Source of the DNA: an uncultured Desulfovibrio sp.
GTDB taxonomy: Bacteria > Desulfobacterota > Desulfovibrionia > Desulfovibrionales > Desulfovibrionaceae
NCBI RefSeq assembly: GCF_902477725.1
Contig: NZ_CABSIF010000015.1
Span: 16,265-80,264 of the forward strand
DNA: 64,000 bases
Reading direction: 5' to 3'
Shown in pieces: positions 1 to 7,874 of the stretch. A program made the translations under genes and the position numbers. The notes beneath the pieces are model-generated. The model was not told the origin of the DNA and ran no database searches. It saw only the letters and a list, made by a program, of their open reading frames with translations. Every line of letters starts with the position of its first letter. Position 1 is the first letter of the stretch.

Positions 1-1935
1 AGACAGACTGCCGACCAAAACGCGAGCCAGACCACAGACAAGACCGCCGACCAGACGGAACAGGGTGCAGAACAGGCCGCTGAAAGCGGTTCCGCTCCGG
101 CCTCCGGCGAGGCTGCTGCCGGGGATGGCCCACGCCGCAAGAATCGGCGAGGACGTCGTGGCGGGCGTGGCCGCAACCGCAAAAAAGAACTGAACGGGCA
201 GGATGACGCGCAAGCCGCCGAGGATATGACCAGCACGGCCCCCCTCGACGATGATGACGAGGCTCTCGATCTGCCCGATGACGCGCCGGAACAGGCCAGC
301 CGCGCGCAGGATACGCGCCCCCAGAACGCCCCCAGGCAGAACAAGCCCGCCAAACAGGCCAGGCCTCAGCAGCAGCAACAGCAGCAGAATAAGCCAGAAA
401 ACGGCAAACCTGCCGAAAACAGCAAATCCGCTGAGAGCAACAAGCCCGCCACTGCCGCCAATGCTGGCAAGGCTCCTGCCGAAGCCCCCAAGGGCAGGCG
501 GCGCATGTTCATCAGCGTGCTGCCCGGCGAACAGGTAGAAGTGGCCCTGGCTGAAGACGGTCAGTTGCTGGAATACTATCTGGACATGCTGCACCAGCGC
601 AAAATCAAGGGTAATATTTACAAGGGCGTCATCCACAATATCGACACCAACCTTCAGGCGGCCTTTGTCAGCTACGGTGCTGGCAAAAACGGATTCCTCC
701 AGATTGACGAGGTGCATCCCGAATACTGGCTGGCCCACCACGAACCCTCCAAGGGCAAAAAATTTCCGCCCATTCAGAAGGTGCTGAAGGCTGGTCAGGA
801 AGTGCTGGTGCAGGTGGTCAAAGAACCCACCGGCAGCAAGGGCGCATTTTTGACCACATGGCTTTCCCTTGCCGGGCGCTTCCTTGTGCTTACGCCGGGG
901 CAGGATCAGATCGGCGTTTCCCGCAAGGTGGATGACGACGAGGAGCGTTCGCGCCTGCGCGAAATGATGAATGGCATTGACCCCGGTCAGGGACTTGGCG
1001 TCATTGTGCGTACTGTCAGCGCCGGAACCACCAAGACAACGCTCAAGAACGATTTGCAGTATCTCAAGCGTGTCTGGCGCGATATCCGCAAGAAGGCTAC
1101 CGAGGTTTCCGCCCCGACCCTCATATATCAGGAGCCGGGCCTTTCAGAGCGCGCCGTGCGCGACTATCTGACTGAGGACGTGTGCGAAATCTGGGTTGAT
1201 AATGATGAAGTGGCGCAGAGCGTACGCGACACGGTGAACCTGCTGTTCCCCCGCCGCAAAGATCTTGTGCGGGTGCACACCGACATGCGCACGCCCATGT
1301 GGGAGCGCTTTAATCTGCGCCGCCAGCTGGAGCAGATTTATTCGCGCGAGGTGCTGCTGCCCTCTGGTGGACGTCTGGTGTTTGACCAGACAGAAGCCCT
1401 CATGGCCATCGACATCAACTCGGGTAAAATTTCCGGCAAGGGCAACTTTGAAGCCATGGCGCACAAAACCAATATGGAAGCCGCTGAAGCCATTGCCCGC
1501 CATCTCAAGCTGCGCGACATCGGCGGACAGGTGGTTATCGACTTCATTGAAATGCGCGACAAAAAACACGTGCTTGAAGTGGAAAAAACCCTGCGCACTG
1601 CCATGAAGAATGACCGTGCCCGCCACGATGTTGCCCGCATGAGCTCCTTTGGCCTGTTGGAACTGGTGCGTCAGCGCACGGGCTCCTCGGCTTTGGCCAT
1701 CTCCCTTGAGCCTTGCCCCGCCTGCGGCGGCACAGGCATGCGCCGCAATATCGAATGGCAGGCATTGCAGGCCCTGCGCGAACTGCGCCGCACGGTCAGC
1801 GCAGAGCCCAAGGAAAAATGCGTATATCCGGCAAGCCCGGAACTGGCCCTATATCTGCTGAACCACAAGCGCGACACCCTGCGCGAGATTGAGCAGGATT
1901 ATGGTAAATGTCTGGAAATAATGGTTCGTCCTTAG
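1..1935 (+). CDS. Ribonuclease E/G family endoribonuclease (5' end outside window)
   Basis: The reading frame is open from base 1, so the N-terminus is cut by the window edge and the first ATG at 226 is internal; at least 644 residues are present. The first ~160 residues are low-complexity, rich in Ala, Gln, Glu and Lys, with an Arg/Gly-rich patch near base 150 and a poly-Gln tract near base 375; such tails are common in RNase E. The catalytic part follows: an S1-like region (GNIYKGVIHNI), the DNase I-like metal site (ALMAIDINSGK and GGQVVIDFIEM, with the two catalytic aspartates) and the zinc-link motif CPAC. The family cleaves single-stranded RNA in mRNA decay and rRNA/tRNA processing, in the cytoplasm. 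A strong terminator follows the stop codon. Whether it is Rne or Rng type cannot be settled without the missing N-terminus. Confidence 0.93.
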   Translation, partial: RQTADQNASQTTDKTADQTEQGAEQAAESGSAPASGEAAAGDGPRRKNRRGRRGGRGRNRKKELNGQDDAQAAEDMTSTAPLDDDDEALDLPDDAPEQASRAQDTRPQNAPRQNKPAKQARPQQQQQQQNKPENGKPAENSKSAESNKPATAANAGKAPAEAPKGRRRMFISVLPGEQVEVALAEDGQLLEYYLDMLHQRKIKGNIYKGVIHNIDTNLQAAFVSYGAGKNGFLQIDEVHPEYWLAHHEPSKGKKFPPIQKVLKAGQEVLVQVVKEPTGSKGAFLTTWLSLAGRFLVLTPGQDQIGVSRKVDDDEERSRLREMMNGIDPGQGLGVIVRTVSAGTTKTTLKNDLQYLKRVWRDIRKKATEVSAPTLIYQEPGLSERAVRDYLTEDVCEIWVDNDEVAQSVRDTVNLLFPRRKDLVRVHTDMRTPMWERFNLRRQLEQIYSREVLLPSGGRLVFDQTEALMAIDINSGKISGKGNFEAMAHKTNMEAAEAIARHLKLRDIGGQVVIDFIEMRDKKHVLEVEKTLRTAMKNDRARHDVARMSSFGLLELVRQRTGSSALAISLEPCPACGGTGMRRNIEWQALQALRELRRTVSAEPKEKCVYPASPELALYLLNHKRDTLREIEQDYGKCLEIMVRP

Positions 1936-2630
1936 AATACGGCACGGCAGCCGGGGTGGAAACCCCGGCTGCTTTTTCTGCACAGCACTCCCCCGCCGAA
2001 TCTGCACCCGCCAACAGCATTTTGGCAGGCTCCATTGCCGCTGCGCCCGCATCCGCCTTGCCTGCCAACAGCCTGCTGCTGCATGTTTGCTGCGGGCCGT
2101 GCGCCGTCATGCCCGTCACGCGACTGCTGGACGAAGGCTTTGTCGTAACCGCATGGTTCATGAATCCCAACATTCAGCCGCTGGCAGAATATCTGCGCCG
2201 CCGCGAGGCCGCCGGGCAATGCGCCGAGCGTCTGGGTGTGCCGATTATTTACGCTGATGAAACATGGGACATCACCAACTGGTTACGCGCTGTGGCAGGG
2301 CGCGACACTCCGCCCGACCGCTGCGCCTATTGCTGCGAAAGCCGCATGCAGGCAGCGTTTGCCTTTGCGCGGCAGCAGGGATTTGCCTGGGTGAGCAGCA
2401 GCCTGCTCTATTCGCGCTATCAGCCCCATGAGGTCATCAAGGCCGCAGGCGAGCAACTGGCGGCCCAGGAGGGAGCACCGGGCTTTGCCTATCGCGATTT
2501 TCGGGCAGACTGGCAGGAAGGCATAGACCGCTCAAAGGCCATGGAACTCTACCGCCAGCCCTACTGCGGCTGCGTTTACAGCGAGGCGGAGCGCTACCAG
2601 AAAAAGCTTTTGCGGTGCATCAAGGGTTGA
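1908..2630 (+). CDS. queH: Epoxyqueuosine reductase QueH
   Basis: QueH reduces epoxyqueuosine to queuosine in tRNA, the last step of queuosine synthesis in organisms lacking cobalamin-dependent QueG. The core carries the cysteine motifs of the family: LLHVCCGPC near residue 57, CAYCCESRM near residue 140 and YCGCVYSE near the end. The start is uncertain. The ATG at 1908 has an AGGA ribosome site 9 bases upstream and overlaps the RNase stop, suggesting coupling, but it gives a 50-residue Ala/Pro/Ser-rich leader that contains a terminator hairpin. TTG codons at 2022 or 2058 would give a protein of normal QueH layout but have no visible ribosome site. Function is secure; the start is not. Confidence 0.9.
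   Translation: MSGNNGSSLEYGTAAGVETPAAFSAQHSPAESAPANSILAGSIAAAPASALPANSLLLHVCCGPCAVMPVTRLLDEGFVVTAWFMNPNIQPLAEYLRRREAAGQCAERLGVPIIYADETWDITNWLRAVAGRDTPPDRCAYCCESRMQAAFAFARQQGFAWVSSSLLYSRYQPHEVIKAAGEQLAAQEGAPGFAYRDFRADWQEGIDRSKAMELYRQPYCGCVYSEAERYQKKLLRCIKG
1947..1977 (+). terminator. Intrinsic terminator after the RNase E/G gene
   Basis: A perfect 10-bp stem GCAGCCGGGG / CCCCGGCTGC with a 6-nt loop is followed by five T. It begins 11 bases after the RNase stop codon but lies inside the longest possible queH frame, which bears on where queH starts. Confidence 0.85.
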
Positions 2631-2700
2631 TCCAAAAATTTTTGCAATTTTCGCTTGACCTTGCCCCTGATTTTCCGTAAACACTTCCTTGCCTGAACGT

Positions 2701-2776
2701 TCCCCGATAGCTCAATTGGCAGAGCGGGTGACTGTTAATCACTAGGTTGGCGGTTCAAGTCCGTCTCGGGGAGCCA
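2701..2776 (+). tRNA. tRNA-Asn (GTT)
   Basis: A 76-nt cloverleaf with acceptor stem TCCCCGA / TCGGGGA, discriminator G and encoded CCA. The anticodon loop ACTGTTAATC reads GTT, asparagine. The T-loop is GGTTCAAGTCC. Confidence 0.96.
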
Positions 2777-2786
2777 AAAGAAAAGT

Positions 2787-2817
2787 AAGCCTTTGCGAGA
2801 AATCGCAAAGGCTTTTT
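2787..2817 (+). terminator. Intrinsic terminator after tRNA-Asn
   Basis: A 12-bp perfect stem AAGCCTTTGCGA / TCGCAAAGGCTT closed by a GAAA loop and followed by T residues, 10 bases after the tRNA CCA. Confidence 0.88.
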
Positions 2818-2955
2818 CCGTTTGATCCCAGTGCGTTAGACTTCAGAACATCCACCAGCGGCGAAACTGCCTCCCATAAAGCATTTTCCAAACCTGCCCA
2901 CAGCCCTCCCATGCATTTCACCGCAACACAAACTCTGCGGCACCCATACACGAAA

Positions 2956-2995
2956 AGCCGCCCCTGCTCTTTTTTACTGAAGATCAGGGGCGGCT
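2956..2995 (-). terminator. Probable intrinsic terminator (minus strand)
   Basis: An 11-bp stem AGCCGCCCCTG / CAGGGGCGGCT with an 18-nt loop. On the minus strand it is followed by TTTTC, so it would end transcription coming from the 3.0-7.1 kb minus-strand genes. Bases 2818-2955 hold nothing recognisable. Confidence 0.6.
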
Positions 2996-3032
2996 ACCTT
3001 CCCTTCAGGCTGTGTGCCAGAAGAGCTTTTAC

Positions 3033-3240
3033 CTAGAATGTAAGCGCCAGCCCCACAACAGGGCCATACTGAACAGCGTTGACCTTGACGTTATCCCTGC
3101 CGCTGCCGGATTCATAGTTCAGCCCAACCGCACGACAACCAAAAAGGTCTCAATTTCCCATACTGTTACCGTAAAAATTACTGCTTCCCGCAAATACGGC
3201 TGTCGCAAAATCACAGCCCGCAGCCAGGCCATACCAGCAC
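3033..3240 (-). pseudogene. Remnant of the C-terminus of an outer-membrane beta-barrel protein
   Basis: Read on the minus strand, about 70 codons resemble the last strands of a barrel protein: alternating glycine/aromatic segments (WYGLAAGCDFATAVF, NYESGSGRDNVKVN) and a terminal phenylalanine (VGLALTF then stop), the usual C-terminal signature of barrels. The frame is broken by a TGA after GNSMGN and has no start, so it cannot be an intact gene. It begins just downstream of the octaheme cytochrome stop. The parent family (porin, autotransporter or other barrel) cannot be told. Confidence 0.45.
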
Positions 3241-5436
3241 TCACTGAGTCTGCTGGACAGAACTTTTTGCGCACGCGCTCTCAATATCTGAATCGCCGCT
3301 GATCTGGCGGATGGCCTGAGCGTAACGTTGATTGCCGTGTTGCATTCCGACGGCCTGGCACAGATACCCCAGGGCTTTGGCGCGGTCAGTTCTGGCAGCA
3401 AGAAGACCAAGATTATAGGCGGCATCAGACATGGTCGGGGCAAGGCGTAAAGCCTTGAGCAGCATCTGCTCTGCCTCTGCCCTGAGGCCGCGCTCGGCCA
3501 GTATCAGGCCAAGATTATAGGCAATGGCGGCATTGTCGGGATCAATCTCGTGTGCCTTGCGCAAGGCAGCTTCCGCCCCGGCCATGCTGCCCAGACGGGC
3601 CAGAGCCATGGCGGAATTGACATGGGCGGCGCTGGCGTCCGGCCGCAGGCGCAAGGCGGCCTCATAGGCCGAAAGAGCCGCAGCGGGCTCGCCCGAGCGC
3701 AGCAGGTAGTTGCCGCGATTATAACTGCCCGTCCAGTCATCGGCTCTGGCAGAAAAGGATTGCTCCAGTTCTTCTCTGGCCTTGGCAACAGCCTGTTGCG
3801 AGGATTCCGGAATATCATGGCTCTGCACGCCAGCCAGAGCCTCGGCTGCCCGAACCCGCACGAGCCGTGATGGATCGGCGCAGGCCTTGGCAAGGGCGCT
3901 CACTGTGGCAGCCTCGCGATTTTCTGCCAGCGAGGCCGCAGCACTGGCGCGAACCAGCTCGGATTCATCGTTCAGGGTGGCGCGAACCACCGGCCACTTG
4001 GCGCTGTCCGGGCAGGCGCGGAGCAGGCGCAACATGGATGCCGTGTAGACAGCATCTCGCCCCGACTCCGTCAGGGAGGCAAGCATGGCTGGCAATTGGC
4101 TGAAGTTACGCTGCCGCGCATCCAGAATATGCCGCGCGCGGGCCAGCACCGGGGCCTGATAGTCTCTGGGCCGCCATTGGCGCACAAGGGCATCTGCCCA
4201 TGCGGCATCCTTATTCGGGTGGCAACCAAGGCAGGCGTTTGGCGAACCAAAACTGGCTGTTGCGGCAGGCGTTGGCGGGCGCATGGAATGGTCGCTCCGG
4301 CTCATGCGTGCAAAGTCCGTCTTGGGCATGTGGCAGGCAATGCAACGGGAGCCGGGGCTTTCCGGTTTGTGCCGGGTGTGTTTGTCCAGCCCGGCTTCCT
4401 TGTCTTTATGGCAAGGCAGGCAGGCCTGATCCGGATCCTTGGCCTGACGGAAACGCCCGCTGGAGGTATGGCAAAAGATGCATTCCAGTTTGCCCGCGCG
4501 CACGCAGGGGGCAGACAGCCAGGAAGTGAAGGTGAAGTTTTCCCCCAGGTCGCGCCCGTCTGGATAGTAATCCTCATTTTCCAGCAGGATCAGATCAAAG
4601 TGGTCAAAAAACCGCTCGCCTGGGCGGAACGAATCCGTGATGGGCGACATTTTCGCATGGCACGAGGCGCAGGAATCGTCGCGCTGCTGGCGATCCAGAT
4701 CTTTTTTTATACGAATGATTTTCAGATCCGCAGGCGGCTTTCCCGGTTGTGCGGCAAGGCAAACGTCATTGTGGGCCTGCGACGGCCCGTGGCATGTTTC
4801 GCAGTTGATGCCCGGTTCGCGCCATGTGGTGCGGTAGCTATCGCTTGCCGCATCATAATTGGTGGCCAGCTGACTGACATGGCAGGCGTGGCAGGAGGTA
4901 TTGAAGGTGTAGGCGCGGTCGCGCCAGTTGAGGCCTTCGCGCCCGCCAGCCCGGAAGTGGGGGCTGCGCCGCGCCGTGCTGTCTGCAACCGCAAACCACT
5001 GGCGGTTACGCACGTCAAAAGCCAGAGGCAGGGTCTGCAAACGTCCGCGCTCAAGGGTTGTAAGAAAATAATAAACATTTTTGCCGCCGAGCACTTGCGC
5101 AATGGCATAGTCGTGTTCGCCGTCCGGGCCAGTCTCACGCACAAAGCCCTGCCCCGGCCCGCAATAGGCGCGATACACCCGCCCGCCGGATTCAATGCCT
5201 TTACCCTGCGGGGCCAGCTGCGCGCCAACCGTGGCATCTGCATACGGCTGCATGGCCAGCCCGTGACGGGATGTGGACCAGAGGGAATAAAATTTTTCGT
5301 GGCAGCTCTTGCAGCTTTGCGAACCGGCAAATCCATCAGAGGCATCTGCTGCAAGGGATGCGTCCGGCCCGCAGACAAGGGCAAGCCCCAGCAACAGGGC
5401 CTGCCCGCATCTGCATATATTCTCTGCTATTTTCAA
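3241..5436 (-). CDS. Periplasmic octaheme c-type cytochrome with HEAT-like and TPR repeats
   Basis: The 731-residue product starts with a signal peptide (hydrophobic LLLGLALVCG, cleavage near ALA-AD at residue 30). Eight CXXCH haem-binding motifs follow: residues 42 (CKSCH), ~183 (CHACH), ~213 (CETCH), ~258 (CASCH), ~318 (CIFCH), ~338 (CLPCH), ~365 (CIACH) and ~402 (CLGCH). From ~440 to ~540 lies a helical HEAT-like segment (VRATLNDESELVRASAAASL), and from ~560 to 700 TPR units (AAYNLGLLAAR). A periplasmic electron carrier or oxidoreductase bound to a partner through its repeats is likely; the substrate is unknown. The start is TTG at 5436, beside the upstream sulfatase stop, with AGGA just upstream, so translation is probably coupled. 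A beta-barrel gene remnant lies downstream. Confidence 0.85.
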   Translation of the reverse strand: MKIAENICRCGQALLLGLALVCGPDASLAADASDGFAGSQSCKSCHEKFYSLWSTSRHGLAMQPYADATVGAQLAPQGKGIESGGRVYRAYCGPGQGFVRETGPDGEHDYAIAQVLGGKNVYYFLTTLERGRLQTLPLAFDVRNRQWFAVADSTARRSPHFRAGGREGLNWRDRAYTFNTSCHACHVSQLATNYDAASDSYRTTWREPGINCETCHGPSQAHNDVCLAAQPGKPPADLKIIRIKKDLDRQQRDDSCASCHAKMSPITDSFRPGERFFDHFDLILLENEDYYPDGRDLGENFTFTSWLSAPCVRAGKLECIFCHTSSGRFRQAKDPDQACLPCHKDKEAGLDKHTRHKPESPGSRCIACHMPKTDFARMSRSDHSMRPPTPAATASFGSPNACLGCHPNKDAAWADALVRQWRPRDYQAPVLARARHILDARQRNFSQLPAMLASLTESGRDAVYTASMLRLLRACPDSAKWPVVRATLNDESELVRASAAASLAENREAATVSALAKACADPSRLVRVRAAEALAGVQSHDIPESSQQAVAKAREELEQSFSARADDWTGSYNRGNYLLRSGEPAAALSAYEAALRLRPDASAAHVNSAMALARLGSMAGAEAALRKAHEIDPDNAAIAYNLGLILAERGLRAEAEQMLLKALRLAPTMSDAAYNLGLLAARTDRAKALGYLCQAVGMQHGNQRYAQAIRQISGDSDIESACAKSSVQQTQ

Positions 5437-5438
5437 GC

Positions 5439-7121
5439 CTAGTATCCTGGCAGACGGAAATTGGGCGGATACTTTTGCAACACGCCACGGTAGCGGCCAA
5501 ATTCCGAATTAATGACATTCCCCACCGGTATGTGGCGAATACCAACGGAATCGTCTTCCTGCGGATTGGTATACAGGTTGAACATCACAAGGCCGCCGGT
5601 TTTTTCCACGATGCCCCCGGTAAATCCGCCATTGTAGCCCTTGCGGGTGATCATGTCGGTGATCTGCACCGCCTTGTGCAGCTTGAACTCGTCAATGCGC
5701 ACAGCCGCAAAGGTGGTGCCCAGCCAGTACAGAATGCTGCGCCGGTTGGAGTTGCCCTTCTCCGCCAGCAGGAAGGAAAGCTGGTCGATGCCGTCCACAT
5801 AACGGTCTGGGGGCAGCAGCTTGGCAAGCTCTGCTCCGGGCTTGCCAGCGAGGGAAAGCGCCGTGGGCAAGATGTCCGCCAGGTCAAAGAGACCTTCTGT
5901 CTTGCGGGGGGAGATCACGCCCTTGAAATAGGCAAACGTGGGCACGCGGGTGCCGCCTTCCCAGGTGGTGCCCTTGTACCCACGGAACGGCGAACGGCCA
6001 TAGGGGGAGACTTCGCCTTCCGGTCCGTTATCCGAGGTGAAAATAACCAGCGTGTTGTCAATCTGGCCGGAATCCTCAAGGGCCTTCATCAGGCGGGCGA
6101 AGACATCGTCCATTTCCACCATGCAGTCGGAATACGGCGTGCAGGCGCGGGATCTGCCCAGATATTTGTCGCTGGGATAGTTATCAAAATGGCATCCGCG
6201 CGTGCCAAAATACAAAAAGAAAGGCTTGGGATTTTTTGCCTGGGCCTTGATGAAATTTTCGCCGTAGGTCGTCAGGTCGTCATCCAGATGCTTGATGCTG
6301 TCGAGATCAATAACCCGCAGATCCTTGCAGCCTTTTTCACCTTTTTTGCACTGCACTTCGCTGTGGCTGAAGGGGGCGTTTTCAAACGCGGCAAATCTGG
6401 GGGGATTGAGGGCAATCTCTGGGTTGGCATTGATGTCGCGCCATTCGGTGTACTCGTCAGAAACTGACAGAAATCCACGAAAATCGTCAAAGCCGACATT
6501 GTTGGGCAGGGAGCCTTCGTTTTCACCCATGTGCCACTTTCCTATGCCCTGGGTCACATAGCCCTGATCGGAAAGCAGTTTTGCAATGGTGATAGCCCCG
6601 TCCAGACCGCCCGCCTGCCCATACATGGGCGGATATTGCAGGCCGTGATGCACCGGCAGCTGCCCGGTCATTATGGTGGCGCGGGTTGGCGTGCAGCTTG
6701 GCTGCGAATACGCCGAGGTCATGATAAGCCCTTCGGAGGCGAATTTGTCCAGCGAGGGCGTATCGTTGCCCACGGCTATTCCGCCGCCGTTAAAGCCCAC
6801 ATCCATCCAGCCCACGTCATCAAGCACAAAAACCAGGATGTTGGGTTTTTTACCGAACTTTTTTTCCAGCGCAGCCAGTTTTTCCCGAACGGCCTTGTCC
6901 TGCTCCGGATGGGGGATGACAGGCTCCAGATTGTCGGCGATTTTAACGCCTGGGACGGTAAGGTACTGGTCGGGGTGAGGATACCCCTTGGCCTGAACAG
7001 GGCCGGATGACGTGCCTCTGTCGTTTTGCGCAAGGGAGGTTCCTGAAACAAGCGCCATTACCCCCAGCTGCATGAGGGTCAGGGCAGAACACAAACAGAT
7101 AAAACGCAAAAATTTATCCAT
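5439..7121 (-). CDS. Exported arylsulfatase-family sulfatase
   Basis: The product is about 560 residues and belongs to the type I sulfatase/alkaline phosphatase superfamily. Metal ligands are in LVFVLDDVGWMD, and the signature SCTPTRATIMTG carries the cysteine converted to formylglycine, in the CXPXR context. Further conserved blocks are GIGKWHMGEN and FTSDNGPEGE. An N-terminal hydrophobic segment ending near SLAQ suggests export. The chosen ATG at 7121 has GGAGGA six bases upstream; the frame could be extended by five codons to a TTG at 7136, which lies upstream of that ribosome site. It hydrolyses sulfate esters, substrate unknown. Its stop abuts the TTG start of the octaheme cytochrome gene. 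Sulfate released outside the cytoplasm would be an electron acceptor for a sulfate reducer (inference). Confidence 0.88.
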   Translation of the reverse strand: MDKFLRFICLCSALTLMQLGVMALVSGTSLAQNDRGTSSGPVQAKGYPHPDQYLTVPGVKIADNLEPVIPHPEQDKAVREKLAALEKKFGKKPNILVFVLDDVGWMDVGFNGGGIAVGNDTPSLDKFASEGLIMTSAYSQPSCTPTRATIMTGQLPVHHGLQYPPMYGQAGGLDGAITIAKLLSDQGYVTQGIGKWHMGENEGSLPNNVGFDDFRGFLSVSDEYTEWRDINANPEIALNPPRFAAFENAPFSHSEVQCKKGEKGCKDLRVIDLDSIKHLDDDLTTYGENFIKAQAKNPKPFFLYFGTRGCHFDNYPSDKYLGRSRACTPYSDCMVEMDDVFARLMKALEDSGQIDNTLVIFTSDNGPEGEVSPYGRSPFRGYKGTTWEGGTRVPTFAYFKGVISPRKTEGLFDLADILPTALSLAGKPGAELAKLLPPDRYVDGIDQLSFLLAEKGNSNRRSILYWLGTTFAAVRIDEFKLHKAVQITDMITRKGYNGGFTGGIVEKTGGLVMFNLYTNPQEDDSVGIRHIPVGNVINSEFGRYRGVLQKYPPNFRLPGY

Positions 7122-7874
7122 GCTTCCTCCGAACAACAGTGCTTAGCTGAAGATGTTCGAGAAATAGCATTGTAAATACGGCTTGACTAGATAAAAATAT
7201 TGTTATTTCGCATCATTCGTAACCATAACAATTCTATAACCTTTATTTTGCCATTACGTTAATGCGGTGTCATTTCAATACAAAATTGTTATACCAACAT
7301 GAAATTTAACACATTATTGCCAATGATATTTTCATCTTTTATATATCCTGTTCACAATATTGTTTTTATTATTTTTATAAATTACATTGATACATACCCC
7401 ATTAGCAATAAACTAACGGCGCGAGATATTAATAAAAATAAATTTTCATCATATGTCACCTTTGCAAACTACAACTATAACCGTAAAAAAAAATAATATA
7501 GAGCCATTAATGCATTATTCCACACCATGTTTTCTATGCGCTGCAAAGAATGGCAAGCGTATGGAACGCCTTTATCCATTTCCGGTACAATACCCAGGGC
7601 AGCAGACATTTGATCAAGACCAAGCTGTACGCAGAGCAGCGACTGCCTTTGCGTGCCTTTACTGTCGGCGCATATTTTTACTCTGCGGCCTTAACCAATA
7701 AATAAACTCCACCATTCTAGATAGTTATGTTTTATACAACTATTTTTATTCAAAAAACGGACGGCTTCATGTAAACTTGACGAACAGCGTGTGCTTGGCG
7801 CGGCATCGGCACGGCGGGCGAGCAAATCGGCTTTCACAGCACCCGGCTGAATCCTTTCAAATAATGGTGAGATC
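7122..7874. other. AT-rich intergenic region between divergent genes
   Basis: About 750 bases separate the minus-strand sulfatase gene from the plus-strand GGDEF/EAL gene. Bases 7130-7500 are strongly AT-rich compared with the backbone and must hold the sulfatase promoter. Apart from the small CXXC ORF at 7510-7701, nothing recognisable was found. Confidence 0.5.
7510..7701 (+). CDS. Possible small protein with two CXXC motifs
   Basis: An ORF of 63 codons from an ATG at 7510 carries CFLC near the N-terminus and CLYC about 37 residues later, the spacing of a small zinc ribbon. It lies in an otherwise gene-free AT-rich stretch (7122-7874). No strong ribosome site is visible, only a GAG 9 bases upstream. 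No family was recognised and it may be a chance frame; the two paired-cysteine motifs are the only reason to list it. The surrounding AT-rich stretch holds no other support for a gene. Confidence 0.3.
   Translation: MHYSTPCFLCAAKNGKRMERLYPFPVQYPGQQTFDQDQAVRRAATAFACLYCRRIFLLCGLNQ

Noticed and set aside
2742..2951. Minus-strand frame ending in LAPRDGLEPPT
   Set aside because: This string is the well-known translation of the complement of a tRNA; the frame covers tRNA-Asn and its terminator.
3012..3302. Plus-strand 96-codon frame
   Set aside because: It runs through the barrel remnant and into the cytochrome 3' end on the opposite strand; no family features.
4096..5442. 448-codon plus-strand frame
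   Set aside because: It is the antisense of the octaheme cytochrome and sulfatase stop; GC-rich genes leave long antisense frames.
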